From assembly GCA_903885165.1 (NCBI GenBank), contig CAISHO010000137.1, forward strand, positions 1 through 42,092: a stretch of DNA of 42,092 nt, written 5' to 3'. A program made the position numbers and the translations under genes. The DNA is from an uncultured Nitrosomonadales bacterium. GTDB taxonomy: Bacteria; Pseudomonadota; Gammaproteobacteria; Burkholderiales; Gallionellaceae. This document shows positions 17,906 to 26,874 of this stretch, piece after piece. Numbering within the stretch: the first letter of the stretch is position 1; each line of letters starts with the position of its first letter. The notes beneath the pieces were generated by a model that worked only from the letters and a program-made list of their open reading frames with translations, was not told where the DNA came from and searched no databases.

Positions 17906-19042
17906 ATGGAAATTTTGTTCGGTCAAAATAGACTGACTACCTTAGCCGATGAAACGGTGTTGCAGGCCTTGACCCGTCAGGGCATCGCGGCGCGTTCCTC
18001 ATGTCGAGGCGGTGTATGCCAGACTTGCGTGATGCGTTGTCTCAAAGGCGATATCCCTGCACGTTCGCAATCAGGGCTGAATGCCGAATTACTGGCCAAG
18101 CGCTATTTTATGCCCTGCGTCTGCCAACCTACCGGCGATATGGAGTTGGCCGAGCCGGATGCGGATGACTTTTTCGTAACCGCGCTACTGGAAAAGCGAG
18201 TTGAGGACGAAGCTGGCATCCTGTTTTTGTTTGAACCGATGAGTGCGCTGGCGACTCCGGTTACCGAGCTGATCGTACTCGATGATCAAGGTCGTCGCGC
18301 GCGTTACCTTCTGGCGAATAAGCCGGAGCTCGATTATTACTTCGGCATCTATTTGCCGAGCACCGATCTATCTCCTCTGGCATGCGATTGGCGTGATAGC
18401 TTGCAGGCTGGCGGGCAGATTAAGATGCGTACGGCGCTGGCGAATGAGTTGCCCGTTGCAGAGATGCCTGTGCGAGCCGAGCGCCCAAAAGATCCGCCGC
18501 CGGATCCGGAATTATGGACGGTCCTAGACAACGGGGTATTGCTGCGCAAGATACTGGAAGAGTTTTACGTGCGGGTTTACGCCGATCCGCAACTGAAGTC
18601 TTTTTTTACCGGTTTTACTCAGGAGCGTCTGGTCGAGAAGCAATACTCTTTTCTTCAGCAAGTGATCACTGGCAACAAAGTGTATTTCGGCAATCGTCCG
18701 CTCAAGACCCATCACTGGATGGTGATTTCCGATGCCTTGCTGGATCATCGCGAGCAGATCATGCTGGACTGCATCCATGAGCATGGGGTAGAAGAAAAAT
18801 GGGTTAAGCGCTGGATGGCGCTGGAAGAATATTACCGTCCCGATATCGTCAAATCCGAGCCTTTTCCCTTACAGAACAACGGGGTGGATATTCCGCTGGA
18901 AGGATTCGAGGATTTGGTGATCGACGTGGGTTCGATGTGTGATGGATGCGGCAGCGTGATCGAGCCGGGTGAGTCGGTGCGCTATCACGTGCGCATGGGA
19001 ACAATTTTCTGTACGCGTTGCAACACCGCTGAATCTTTGTAA
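17906..19042 (+). CDS. [2Fe-2S] ferredoxin / truncated haemoglobin / zinc-ribbon fusion
   Basis: This 378-residue soluble protein has four recognisable parts. Residues 1-85 are a plant-type [2Fe-2S] ferredoxin with Cys33, Cys38, Cys41 and Cys73 in CRGGVCQTC and CVCQP. Residues 88-180 resemble the beta-barrel of a ferredoxin reductase (RARYLLANKPELDYYFGIYL, then DWRDSLQAGGQIKMRTAL), but the flavin motif is degenerate. Residues 203-315 look like a truncated haemoglobin (EEFYVRVYADPQLKSFF with Tyr221 at the B10 position; probable proximal His269 or His270 in KTHHWMVIS). Residues 345-372 hold two CxxC pairs (CDGCG and CTRCN), a likely zinc ribbon. The start at 17906 has aagga five bases upstream. 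The layout suggests electron delivery to, or redox/gas sensing by, the haem domain. It follows the phosphatase gene by 105 bases containing a short acaccc/gggtgt hairpin. No NAD-binding domain is present. Confidence 0.8.
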   Translation: MEILFGQNRLTTLADETVLQALTRQGIAARSSCRGGVCQTCVMRCLKGDIPARSQSGLNAELLAKRYFMPCVCQPTGDMELAEPDADDFFVTALLEKRVEDEAGILFLFEPMSALATPVTELIVLDDQGRRARYLLANKPELDYYFGIYLPSTDLSPLACDWRDSLQAGGQIKMRTALANELPVAEMPVRAERPKDPPPDPELWTVLDNGVLLRKILEEFYVRVYADPQLKSFFTGFTQERLVEKQYSFLQQVITGNKVYFGNRPLKTHHWMVISDALLDHREQIMLDCIHEHGVEEKWVKRWMALEEYYRPDIVKSEPFPLQNNGVDIPLEGFEDLVIDVGSMCDGCGSVIEPGESVRYHVRMGTIFCTRCNTAESL

Positions 19043-19156
19043 TAGATTGATTATTTAGTATATATTATCGTTCTCCGGTCTTGAGTGTCGCCATCAAAGC
19101 ACGCCCTGACCGGGTGGCGAATTGTGCCTTCCCTCTCAGCCGGATACAATGCCGCC

Positions 19157-19717
19157 ATGTCTAATTTCAATCTTACCAATCACTTCCTGATTGCCATGCC
19201 CGCCATGCAAGAGGGCTTCTTTGCCGGCACGCTGACTTATATTTGCGAGCATGACGAAAACGGCGCGCTGGGGCTGGTGGTTAATCGCCCCTTGAGTCTG
19301 ACGCTGGCGGAAATGTTCAATCAAATCAACATACCATTGCATCAACCCGATCTGGCCAAAATGCCGGTGTTAGTCGGCGGTCCGGTGCAGGTTGAACGCG
19401 GTTTTGTGCTGCACGACACGCGCAAGGATTGGCAGTCAACCCTGCGTATCAATGACAAGCTGGCATTGACTACCTCCAAAGACATCCTCGAAGCGCTGGG
19501 TGAAGGCAAAGGTCCCGATAATGTCCTGGTCACTTTGGGTTATGCCGGATGGGATCAGGGGCAGCTCGAGCATGAAATCAACGAGAACACCTGGTTGACC
19601 GTGCCGGCCAATGCACATATCTTGTTCGATCTGCCCGCCGAAGAGCGCTTAGGGGCTGCGATGGCGCTGCTGGGTGTGAGTTACTCCATGCTGGTTGAGG
19701 ATGCCGGGCATGCCTGA
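19157..19717 (+). CDS. yqgE: YqgE/AlgH family protein (DUF179)
   Basis: This conserved protein of unknown biochemical function has 186 residues from MSNFNLTNHFLIAMP. Family motifs are FAGTLTYICEHDENGALGLVVNRP, VLVGGPVQVERGFVLH and VTLGYAGWDQGQLEHEI. In Pseudomonas a homologue (AlgH) has been linked to alginate regulation, but the mechanism is unknown. I chose the ATG at 19157 because the family begins there; the frame stays open upstream to 19085. It overlaps ruvX, the usual neighbour in proteobacteria. Confidence 0.92.
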   Translation: MSNFNLTNHFLIAMPAMQEGFFAGTLTYICEHDENGALGLVVNRPLSLTLAEMFNQINIPLHQPDLAKMPVLVGGPVQVERGFVLHDTRKDWQSTLRINDKLALTTSKDILEALGEGKGPDNVLVTLGYAGWDQGQLEHEINENTWLTVPANAHILFDLPAEERLGAAMALLGVSYSMLVEDAGHA

Positions 19718-20282
19718 AAAATCAGGATTGAAGAATGAGGAACGGGGATTGGAAAGCGAGAGGGTAAGTTGCGCAACGCTCAATCCTCAAACCACGATCC
19801 TCAATCCTGTCGTTGGAACTCTGCTCGCTTTCGATTTCGGCACACAGCGCATTGGGGTTGCCACAGGTAATACCTTTTCCGCCAGTGCAAATCCGCTGAT
19901 GACCATCAGTGAAGAAAAAAACGAACTTCGCTTCGCCAAAATCGCCGCACTGATCAAGGAGTGGCAGCCCGCTGCACTGGTGGTCGGCTTGCCGTGCAAT
20001 GACGACGGAACGCCACATGAGCTCACCGCCCTGTGTCGCCGTTTTGCCAAGCGCCTGCACGGACGCTACGGGCTGATCACTTTGCTGGTCGATGAGCGTT
20101 ATTCCTCATTAGCCGCCAGCAGTGAATTAAATAAGCAGGGCATACGCGGACGCGATCAAAAATCCTTGCTGGATCAATACGCTGCGCAACAAATATTGCA
20201 GGCTTATCTCGATGAGCCTGCCGTCTGTGAAATCGTCAATGCCGACCGAGGTATGAATCATGAAAAATCCGCAACTCAATAA
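19710..20282 (+). CDS. ruvX: Putative pre-16S rRNA nuclease / Holliday junction resolvase-like RuvX (YqgF)
   Basis: This RNase H-fold protein is thought to process the 5' end of pre-16S rRNA. Core motifs are [16 protein letters not shown] (catalytic Asp), [29 protein letters not shown] (Glu) and [11 protein letters not shown] (Asp). The core begins only about 39 residues after the ATG at 19710, whereas family members usually start a few residues before it. Residues of about 5-33 are encoded by an imperfect palindrome (19723-19809), and no start codon exists between that palindrome and the core. The extension is therefore probably translated. Alternative starts are TTG 19695, ATG 19701 and TTG codons inside the palindrome. 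The 5' end overlaps yqgE and the 3' end overlaps pyrB. No pyrR is present, unlike the order in Pseudomonas. Confidence 0.9.
   Translation: MPEKSGLKNEERGLESERVSCATLNPQTTILNPVVGTLLAFDFGTQRIGVATGNTFSASANPLMTISEEKNELRFAKIAALIKEWQPAALVVGLPCNDDGTPHELTALCRRFAKRLHGRYGLITLLVDERYSSLAASSELNKQGIRGRDQKSLLDQYAAQQILQAYLDEPAVCEIVNADRGMNHEKSATQ
19723..19809. repeat. Imperfect palindrome absorbed into the 5' end of ruvX
   Basis: The arms at 19723-19753 (starting caggattgaagaatgagg) and 19779-19809 (ending gatcctcaatcctg) match as inverted repeats at about three quarters of positions over 31 bases. About 25 bases lie between them. The left arm starts five bases after the yqgE stop codon. The layout suggests a small palindromic element that inserted in frame. 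Confidence 0.7.
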
Positions 20283-21216
20283 ACACGGCGAGCTTCAGCA
20301 TCTGCTCTCCACGGAAGGCCTGCCGGTTTGCATCATGCGCGACATTCTGGATCGCGCCGCGACTTTTCTGGATGAAGCGGACGGGCGCGAATTTAAGAAA
20401 GTGCCACTGCTGCACGGCAAATCGGTGTTCAACGTGTTCTTCGAGAACAGTACCCGCACCCGCACCACTTTTGAAATTGCGGCAAAAAAACTCTCCGCCG
20501 ATGTTGTCAACCTGAACATCGGACAGTCCTCTACCAGCAAGGGTGAGACGCTGCTCGATACGGTCGACAACTTGTGTGCGATGCACGCCGATATGTTTGT
20601 GGTGCGTCACTCCTCCAGTGGGGCGGCACATCTGATCGCACGCCATGTCGCGCCCGATATTCACGTGATCAATGCCGGTGACGGTCGCCATGCGCATCCT
20701 ACGCAGGCGCTGCTGGATATGTACACCATCCGCCACTACAAGAAGGAATTTCACAATCTGCGTGTGGCTATCGTAGGCGACATTCTGCACTCGCGCGTGG
20801 CGCGTTCGCAGATCCATGCGCTGACGACCTTGGGCGTACCGGAAGTGCGCGTGATCGCACCCAAGACTTTGCTGCCCAGCCATGTCGATAAACTCGGTGT
20901 GCAGGTCTACCACGATATGACCGAGGGGTTGAAGGACGTAGATGTGGTGATGACTTTGCGTTTGCAGAACGAGCGCATGCAGGGCGCGCTGCTACCTTCC
21001 GCACAGGAATTTTTCAAATACTACGGGCTGACTCAGGAACGTCTGGCGCTAGCAAAACCCGACGCCATCGTGATGCATCCGGGGCCGATGAATCGCGGCG
21101 TGGAAATCGACTCCGCCGTGGCGGATGGGCCGCAAGCGGTGATACTGCCTCAGGTCACCTTCGGGATCGCGGTGCGTATGGCGGTGATGAGTACTCTGGC
21201 AGGGAATAACCAATGA
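20260..21216 (+). CDS. pyrB: Aspartate carbamoyltransferase catalytic chain
   Basis: PyrB condenses carbamoyl phosphate and aspartate to carbamoyl aspartate in pyrimidine synthesis. The 318-residue product has the carbamoyl-phosphate loop [18 protein letters not shown], the [12 protein letters not shown] loop whose Ser/Lys reach the neighbouring subunit, [13 protein letters not shown], and the aspartate-domain stretch [12 protein letters not shown]. It overlaps ruvX at its 5' end and the pyrC' gene at its 3' end by the ATGA type. No pyrI is adjacent. The pairing with a dihydroorotase-like PyrC' suggests the large class A complex known from Pseudomonas. Confidence 0.96.
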   Translation: MKNPQLNKHGELQHLLSTEGLPVCIMRDILDRAATFLDEADGREFKKVPLLHGKSVFNVFFENSTRTRTTFEIAAKKLSADVVNLNIGQSSTSKGETLLDTVDNLCAMHADMFVVRHSSSGAAHLIARHVAPDIHVINAGDGRHAHPTQALLDMYTIRHYKKEFHNLRVAIVGDILHSRVARSQIHALTTLGVPEVRVIAPKTLLPSHVDKLGVQVYHDMTEGLKDVDVVMTLRLQNERMQGALLPSAQEFFKYYGLTQERLALAKPDAIVMHPGPMNRGVEIDSAVADGPQAVILPQVTFGIAVRMAVMSTLAGNNQ

Positions 21217-22487
21217 ATATCCATATCAAGAACGGTCGCCTGATCGACCCCAAGAACAAGCTGGACGCTACACAGGATCTGTATATTGTTGAGCGCCGCG
21301 TAGCCTCCATCGGTACCGCGCCTGAAGGATTCGTCGCCGAGCAAGTGATCGATGCGGCAGGACTGATCGTGATGCCGGGGCTGGTGGATGTGGCCGCTCG
21401 ACTGCGCGAACCGGGCTACGAATACAGGGCAACGCTCGAATCCGAGATGAACGCCGCCGTCGCCGGTGGTGTGACATCGCTTGCCTGTCCGCCCGATACC
21501 GATCCGCCGCTTGATGAACCTGCACTGGTGGAAATGCTAAAACGCCGTGCACGCGTACTGAATCAGGCGCGCGTATTTCCTATCGGGGCGCTGACTTACG
21601 GATTGAAGGGCACCGAACTGACCGAAATGATCGAATTGACCGATGCCGGCTGCAAGGCATTCAGTCAGGCTGATGAACCGCTTATAGACACGCGTGTGCT
21701 GCTGCGCGCCATGCAATACGCCGCGACCTTCGGCTATCGCGTCTGGTTGCGCGCGCAGGACAGTTTCTTAGCCAAGAACGGCGTTGCGCATGACGGCGAA
21801 GTTGCCTCCAGACTGGGATTGCCGCCGATACCGGTGGTAGCCGAAACCATCGCCTTGGCGACTGCCTTGCAACTGGCGCGCGAGACCGGTGTGACGCTGC
21901 ACATCTGCCGCATCTCCAGCGCTGCGGGCGTGGAGATGCTGCGCGCTGCGAAACGCGAGGGCTTGCCGGTGACTTGCGATGTCTCGATGAATCACGTGCA
22001 TCTGACGGAGATAGATATCGGCTATTTCGACTCCAACTGCCATCTGGTGCCACCGCTGCGCAGCGGGCGCGATCGGGACGCCCTGCACGCCGGACTCTTG
22101 GACGGCACCATCGACGCGATCTGCTCCAATCACTCGCCTGTCGATGACGATGCCAAACAATTGCCTTTTGCCGAGGCCGAAGCCGGGGCGACCGGTCTGG
22201 AGTTGTTGCTGCCGCTGGTGCTCAAGTGGGCAAATGATCAGCGTATACCGCTGCTGGATGCTTTGGCGCGCATCACCATCAGCCCGGCGCAGTTGCTGGG
22301 GCAGAAGATGGGCCACCTGTCGGTCGGTGCGCACGCCGATATCTGCATCTTCGATCCTGTCGCATCATGGATCGTGGAACCTGCAGCACTGAAGAGTCAA
22401 GGCAAGAACACGCCGTTCAATGGTTACGAAATGCAGGGCAGGGTGCGCTACACCTTTCTGGACGGGCAGATCGTCTACACGGGTTAA
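21213..22487 (+). CDS. pyrC': Dihydroorotase-like protein PyrC', probably non-catalytic
   Basis: This 424-residue amidohydrolase-fold protein is aligned with class I dihydroorotases ([30 protein letters not shown]). The metal-binding HxH of active enzymes (normally DxHxHLREPG) reads [10 protein letters not shown] here, with no His at either place. The later Asp-His-x-Pro site reads [12 protein letters not shown]. Loss of these ligands is what is known for Pseudomonas PyrC', which is inactive but needed to assemble active PyrB. A true dihydroorotase gene should therefore lie elsewhere in the genome. The ATG overlaps the pyrB stop by four bases, so the two subunits are coupled. Confidence 0.9.
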   Translation: MNIHIKNGRLIDPKNKLDATQDLYIVERRVASIGTAPEGFVAEQVIDAAGLIVMPGLVDVAARLREPGYEYRATLESEMNAAVAGGVTSLACPPDTDPPLDEPALVEMLKRRARVLNQARVFPIGALTYGLKGTELTEMIELTDAGCKAFSQADEPLIDTRVLLRAMQYAATFGYRVWLRAQDSFLAKNGVAHDGEVASRLGLPPIPVVAETIALATALQLARETGVTLHICRISSAAGVEMLRAAKREGLPVTCDVSMNHVHLTEIDIGYFDSNCHLVPPLRSGRDRDALHAGLLDGTIDAICSNHSPVDDDAKQLPFAEAEAGATGLELLLPLVLKWANDQRIPLLDALARITISPAQLLGQKMGHLSVGAHADICIFDPVASWIVEPAALKSQGKNTPFNGYEMQGRVRYTFLDGQIVYTG

Positions 22488-22555
22488 CTAAAGCCGGGCA
22501 GCGCCGCGCACGCCGCACGAATCACGCCTTTCGATAATGCTGACAAAATGCTGAT

Positions 22556-23254
22556 ATGAGTGAAACTATTTCTGTTCCAAACGTTGAAATGTCGGGTCGT
22601 CAATTGACGGCTGAGGAGAAGACCGAGTTTGTCAGTCAACTGGGCGAGAAAAACTTGTTGCTGGAGGAATGTGCCGGCACAGACACGCTGGAAGAGGCGC
22701 GTCTGCAACTGGATCTCGCCGAGATTCTGATTCTGCTGGAGCGCGCAGCATCCGCATGGACGTTGGCTCGGATGGCTTTTGATATCGCGCTAAAAAATGA
22801 ATCCTGGCAGGATGCGGTGGAAGCCTGCAACGTGCTGTATCAGACCGGACAAGAGGGTGCGCGCGCGGCCTTGGGGATGGGGGTTTGGTTGGCAGTGACT
22901 TTTCCCGTTGCTCCTGAACTCACTTATGCCATGCTCGATCACGTCATCACCGAAACCCCTGACAATTCCGATGACGCCGCGTTTGCCGCGATGACGGTGC
23001 GTTACGTGATCGATCTGCGCGCGGAAGAAGGTGAGCATGAAAACTGGGGTTTGCTGGCAAACGATCTGATCGCCCGGGTTGCCGCCCGTCACAGTCAGGT
23101 GAAAAATCAACAGACGCTCGATGCGTGGATGGATAGGCTGGGTTTGCGCGATCCTCAGGTTTTTTTGCCCGGGTTGGCACAGGTCGTCAATGCTCTGGTA
23201 GCAGATTCATGGTGGTTTGATCGTGAGGCGTTGCGCGAGACCTTGCCTGGCTGA
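22556..23254 (+). CDS. Conserved hypothetical protein
   Basis: I do not recognise this 232-residue soluble protein. It is largely helical and acidic, with alternating helices such as EARLQLDLAEILILLERAAS and QDAVEACNVLYQTGQEGARA. These look like a TPR- or HEAT-like helical repeat without a clear consensus. There is no signal peptide, membrane helix or catalytic motif. It stands 68 bases after pyrC' and 102 before thiD on the same strand. Codon use resembles its neighbours, which argues for a real gene. Confidence 0.7.
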   Translation: MSETISVPNVEMSGRQLTAEEKTEFVSQLGEKNLLLEECAGTDTLEEARLQLDLAEILILLERAASAWTLARMAFDIALKNESWQDAVEACNVLYQTGQEGARAALGMGVWLAVTFPVAPELTYAMLDHVITETPDNSDDAAFAAMTVRYVIDLRAEEGEHENWGLLANDLIARVAARHSQVKNQQTLDAWMDRLGLRDPQVFLPGLAQVVNALVADSWWFDREALRETLPG

Positions 23255-23356
23255 CGATACGACTACCTTATACGCTGCGGTTTTGAAAACGACATGTTCG
23301 GCAGTCATATAGGGTAAAATGACCGGCCTGACGCGTCTCTTATTATCGCCTACATC

Positions 23357-24196
23357 ATGTCCGAATCCTTCCCGTTAGTAATGAGTTTTGCCGCAACCGA
23401 TCCTTCCGGAGGTGCCGGTTTGCAGGCTGATATGTTGACCATTGCCAGCATGGGCTGTCACCCGTTGTCGGTTGTAACGGCCGTCACCGTGCAGGATACC
23501 AGTGGCGTCGAAGATGTGTTGCCGATGGAGCCTGAATGGGTGATAGATCAGGCTCGAGCGATGCTGGAAGATGTGCCCGTCGCCGCCTTCAAGATCGGCA
23601 TGTTGGGTAGCGTGGAAAATATTGTGGCGATCGCTGAAGTGCTGGCGGATTACCCCGATGTGCCTTTTGTTATGGACACCGTTCTGGCGTCAGGTCGCGG
23701 CGATGAATTGGCGGACGAGGATATGCTGGATGCGATGCGCGAATTGCTGATACCGCAAGCCACCATCGTCACGCCCAACAGCATCGAGGCGCGCCGCTTA
23801 GCGCTGGACGAAGACAACGAAGAAGATGATCCTTCCTTAGATGAATGTGCCAAACGGATCTTGGCAATGGGTTGTGAATATGTGTTGATCACCGGCACGC
23901 ATGTGCAATCTACTAAAGTAATCAATACTTTATATAATGAGCATGGCATAGTGCGCAGTGACAGTTGGGCGCGTCTGCCGGGTAGCTATCACGGCTCCGG
24001 TTGCACACTCGCCTCTGCCATTGCCGCTTTGCTGGCGCAAGGTGTCGATGTTGAGGAGGCGGTCAAGGAGGCGCAGGAATATACTTGGCAAACCCTGAGT
24101 GCAGGATTCAGACCCGGTATGGGGCAATATATTCCGGATCGCTTGTTTTGGGCGCGCGGTGAAGACGATGAGGACAAACCTGAAGTACTCAATTAA
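23357..24196 (+). CDS. thiD: Hydroxymethylpyrimidine/phosphomethylpyrimidine kinase
   Basis: ThiD phosphorylates HMP and HMP-P to HMP-PP for thiamine synthesis. The 279-residue ribokinase-fold protein has SFAATDPSGGAGLQADMLTI at the start, AVTVQDTSGVEDV for the pyrimidine site, and the anion hole GSYHGSGCTLASAIAA near the end. An acidic insertion EDNEEDDPSLDE lies between the core strands. The last 29 bases overlap thiE, so the two are coupled. The 100 bases upstream lack the CUGAGA core of a TPP riboswitch. Confidence 0.93.
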   Translation: MSESFPLVMSFAATDPSGGAGLQADMLTIASMGCHPLSVVTAVTVQDTSGVEDVLPMEPEWVIDQARAMLEDVPVAAFKIGMLGSVENIVAIAEVLADYPDVPFVMDTVLASGRGDELADEDMLDAMRELLIPQATIVTPNSIEARRLALDEDNEEDDPSLDECAKRILAMGCEYVLITGTHVQSTKVINTLYNEHGIVRSDSWARLPGSYHGSGCTLASAIAALLAQGVDVEEAVKEAQEYTWQTLSAGFRPGMGQYIPDRLFWARGEDDEDKPEVLN

Positions 24197-24794
24197 CGGT
24201 TTATATGCAATCACGCCGGAAGAACACGATACGGCCAATTTGCTGCGAAAAGTGAAACTGGCCTTACAGGGTGGCGCGCGCGTGGTGCAGTACCGTAACA
24301 AATTGGCTGATGCGGCGACGCGTCTGGAACAGGCGTCCGCCTTGCTGCAACTGACCAGGAAATTTGATGTGCCGCTGATTATCAACGATGACGCGGAGCT
24401 GGCTAAACAGGTGGATGCAGACGGCGTGCATCTGGGCGGTGACGATGGCAGTGTTGCGGTGGCTCGTACGCTATTAGGCGCGCAAAAAATAATCGGCGTG
24501 TCTTGTTATAATCGCCTCGAATTAGCACACAAAGCCGTAAAATTGGGCGCGGACTATGTCGCCTTTGGCGCGCTGTTCGCATCGACTGTTAAACCCGATG
24601 CGCCGGTCGCGACGCTGACACTGCTGCAACAGGCGCGTCTTGAGATACATTTGCCTAAAGTTGCCATCGGTGGCATCACGTTAGCTAACGGCGCGTCAGC
24701 CCTGAAGGCCGGAGCGGATGCACTGGCGGTGATATCAGCCTTGTTCGATGCCGATGATATCTGTCTGGCAGCGCGGCGATTCACAAATTTATAA
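24168..24794 (+). CDS. thiE: Thiamine-phosphate synthase
   Basis: ThiE joins HMP-PP to thiazole phosphate to give thiamine phosphate. The product from MRTNLKYSINGLYAITP has 208 residues and a TIM-barrel layout. Motifs are GGARVVQYRNK (pyrophosphate/pyrimidine site), LIINDDAELAKQVDADGVHLGGDD, IIGVSCYN, DYVAFGALFASTVKPDAP and VAIGGITLANG. The frame is open further back, but the family start fits the ATG at 24168, inside the end of thiD. hemL follows after 29 bases. Confidence 0.93.
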   Translation: MRTNLKYSINGLYAITPEEHDTANLLRKVKLALQGGARVVQYRNKLADAATRLEQASALLQLTRKFDVPLIINDDAELAKQVDADGVHLGGDDGSVAVARTLLGAQKIIGVSCYNRLELAHKAVKLGADYVAFGALFASTVKPDAPVATLTLLQQARLEIHLPKVAIGGITLANGASALKAGADALAVISALFDADDICLAARRFTNL

Positions 24795-24823
24795 ATATAA
24801 TCAACAAGTTATAAGGATATGGA

Positions 24824-26119
24824 ATGACATCACTACCAAGTTCCAAAAATCAATCACTTTTCGACGCGTCGCAAAACCTCATTCCAGGCGGTGTCAATTC
24901 GCCGGTGCGCGCGTTTCGTTCGGTCGGCGGTACGCCGCTGTTTTTTCAGCGCGGTCAGGGAGCTTATGTCTGGGATGCCGACGGTAAACGCTATACGGAT
25001 TATGTCGGATCCTGGGGGCCGATGATCGCGGGTCATTGCCATCCTGACGTTGTGAGTGCCGTGCAGGCGGCGGCGGCGAACGGTCTGGGTTTCGGTGCGC
25101 CGACCGCATCGGAGCTGGAAATTGCCGAGCTGTTGTGTCGTTTGCTGCCAAGTCTGGAAATGGTCAGGCTGGTGAGTTCCGGTACGGAAGCGACCATGAC
25201 GGCGATCCGTCTGGCGCGCGGCTTTACCGGTCGCTCGCGCATTATTAAGTTTGAAGGGTGTTATCACGGTCATTCCGACGGTCTGCTGGTCAAGGCCGGT
25301 TCCGGCGCGCTGACTTTTGGCCAGCCCAGTTCCTCCGGTGTACCGGCTGAAATCGCCGCACTCACTACTGTGCTGGACTATAACGATGCGGCGGGTCTGG
25401 AACGCGCCTTTGCCGAATCCGGCAACGAGATCGCTGCCGTGATCGTGGAGCCTGTTGCAGGCAACATGAATCTGGTCACCCCTCGCCGCGAATTCCTCGA
25501 TGCGATGCGTAATCTGTGCACAAAGTACGGCGCGGTGTTGATTCTGGACGAAGTAATGACCGGTTTTCGCGTCAGTCTGCAAGGCGCGCAGGGTTACTAC
25601 GGCATCAAACCCGATCTGGTCACGCTGGGTAAAGTGATGGGCGGCGGGTTGCCGGCTGCGGCTTTCGGCGGGCGACGCGACATCATGCAATGCTTAGCGC
25701 CTTTAGGTCCAGTCTATCAGGCTGGCACCCTGTCGGGTAATCCGGTTGCGGTGGCAGCAGGGATGGCGACGCTCAAACTGGTGCAAGTGCCCGGTTTCTA
25801 CGAGAATCTGGCTAAGCGGGCCACGCAATTAACCACTGGTTTGACGGCGGCGGCGAAAAAACATGGCATTCCTTTTTGCGCACAATCAATCGGCGGCATG
25901 TTCGGCCTGTATTTCAGTGCTTCGATTCCCACCAGTTATGCCGAGGTAATGTCCTGCGATAAGGAAGCCTTTAACCGTTTCTTCCACGCCATGCTGGATG
26001 CGGGCGTGTATCTTGCACCTTCTGCATTCGAGGCGGGTTTTGTGTCTTCTGCACATACGGAGGCTGACATCGATGCGACGATTGCGGCAGCTGAAGCTAT
26101 CTTCGCGGTTTGGAAATAA
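24824..26119 (+). CDS. hemL: Glutamate-1-semialdehyde 2,1-aminomutase
   Basis: HemL converts glutamate-1-semialdehyde to 5-aminolevulinate, the second step of the C5 haem route begun by HemA (also in this window). The 431-residue fold-type I PLP enzyme has [17 protein letters not shown], the PLP-phosphate loop [27 protein letters not shown] and the Schiff-base Lys in [19 protein letters not shown]. The ATG is preceded by aagga with eight bases spacing. Its stop overlaps the ysxC start by one base. Confidence 0.96.
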   Translation: MTSLPSSKNQSLFDASQNLIPGGVNSPVRAFRSVGGTPLFFQRGQGAYVWDADGKRYTDYVGSWGPMIAGHCHPDVVSAVQAAAANGLGFGAPTASELEIAELLCRLLPSLEMVRLVSSGTEATMTAIRLARGFTGRSRIIKFEGCYHGHSDGLLVKAGSGALTFGQPSSSGVPAEIAALTTVLDYNDAAGLERAFAESGNEIAAVIVEPVAGNMNLVTPRREFLDAMRNLCTKYGAVLILDEVMTGFRVSLQGAQGYYGIKPDLVTLGKVMGGGLPAAAFGGRRDIMQCLAPLGPVYQAGTLSGNPVAVAAGMATLKLVQVPGFYENLAKRATQLTTGLTAAAKKHGIPFCAQSIGGMFGLYFSASIPTSYAEVMSCDKEAFNRFFHAMLDAGVYLAPSAFEAGFVSSAHTEADIDATIAAAEAIFAVWK

Positions 26120-26754
26120 TGGGTCTCTTCTCTCTTGCAACGTTTTACACTACCGTCAACCACATCAAGGATCTGCCGATGCACGGCGGAAAAGAAGTGG
26201 CTTTTGTCGGCCGTTCGAACGCTGGAAAATCAAGTGCAATCAATACATTAGCTAACCATGTCAGGCTGGCTTACACCAGTAAGACGCCGGGTCGCACTCA
26301 GCATCTGAATTATTTTTCACTGGGCAACGATAGTTATATCGTGGATTTGCCGGGTTACGGTTATGCCAAGGTGCCGCCTGAAGCTAAGCGCCATTGGGAA
26401 GCGTTGCTGAGCACCTATTTGCAAAAGCGCGAAGAACTGTCAGGACTGATCGTCATCATGGATGTCAGACGTCCGCTGCTCGAACTCGATGAAACCATGC
26501 TGGACTGGTTTGCTACCACCGGGAAGCCGATACATATTTTGCTGACTAAATCGGACAAGTTAAGCCGTCAGCAATCGACTGCGACGCTGATGAAGGTGAA
26601 AGTTTATCTTGCCGAGAATTATCCTCAGTGTTCTGTGCAGTTGTTTTCCAGCCTGAAGAAACAAGGCGTGGAACAAGCGGAAGCCGTTATCGCGGGATGG
26701 CTGAAGGCGGACGATAACAGTGAGCAAGTAACGGAAGAAGGCGTTATAGACTGA
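26119..26754 (+). CDS. ysxC: Ribosome biogenesis GTP-binding protein YsxC/EngB
   Basis: This small essential-type GTPase acts in assembly of the 50S ribosomal subunit. The 211-residue product has G1 [13 protein letters not shown]2 KTPGRTQ, G3 [11 protein letters not shown] and G4 LLTKSDKLS, typical of the TrmE-Era-EngA-EngB superfamily. The ATG at 26119 uses the last A of the hemL stop; a TTG at 26110 is also in frame but less likely. The gene ends 20 bases before the terminator of the minus-strand RNA candidate, and no plus-strand terminator follows it. Confidence 0.94.
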   Translation: MGLFSLATFYTTVNHIKDLPMHGGKEVAFVGRSNAGKSSAINTLANHVRLAYTSKTPGRTQHLNYFSLGNDSYIVDLPGYGYAKVPPEAKRHWEALLSTYLQKREELSGLIVIMDVRRPLLELDETMLDWFATTGKPIHILLTKSDKLSRQQSTATLMKVKVYLAENYPQCSVQLFSSLKKQGVEQAEAVIAGWLKADDNSEQVTEEGVID

Positions 26755-26773
26755 CAGACGCAAGTTTGGCGGA

Positions 26774-26867
26774 CAAAAAAAGCCCCCAACGCGTGGGGGC
26801 TAAAAATCTTAACTTGGTTAAGATACACGCTCAGGGAGGAGAAACGTGGAATGAAATATCGTCATTC
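26774..26867 (-). ncRNA. Candidate structured small RNA with an anti-Shine-Dalgarno loop
   Basis: Between ysxC and hemB the minus strand encodes a RNA candidate of about 94 bases. It begins at a G near 26867, seven to eight bases after a -10 box. In order it can form four stem-loops. The first pairs GAAUGA with UCAUUC (26867-26849). The second has stem CACG/CGUG (26848-26826) with loop containing CUCCUCCC (26841-26834), which is complementary to Shine-Dalgarno sequences. The third pairs AUCUUAAC with GUUAAGAU (26824-26806). The fourth is a GC-rich terminator hairpin followed by six or more U. All four are read directly from the sequence. That it is transcribed is inference. I recall a described betaproteobacterial family of small RNAs with anti-Shine-Dalgarno motifs that are toxic when overexpressed, but cannot confirm membership here. 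Confidence 0.65.
26775..26801 (-). terminator. Rho-independent terminator on the minus strand
   Basis: The stem agccccca/tgggggct (26781-26801, loop of five bases) is followed, read on the minus strand, by an unbroken run of T (26780-26775). On the plus strand the hairpin is followed by taaaaatc, so it would work only for leftward transcripts. No protein gene runs leftward here, which points to the small RNA. Confidence 0.8.
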
Positions 26868-26874
26868 GCTTGCT

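Noticed and set aside
23255-23356. Possible TPP riboswitch before thiD
   Set aside because: The conserved CUGAGA core and the paired helices of a thi-box are absent.
24854-25690. Open frame of 278 codons on the minus strand inside hemL
   Set aside because: Shadow of hemL, which is unmistakable on the plus strand.
26781-26801. Hairpin as the plus-strand terminator of the ysxC operon
   Set aside because: On the plus strand no T run follows it; the T run is present only on the minus strand, so it fits the small RNA instead.
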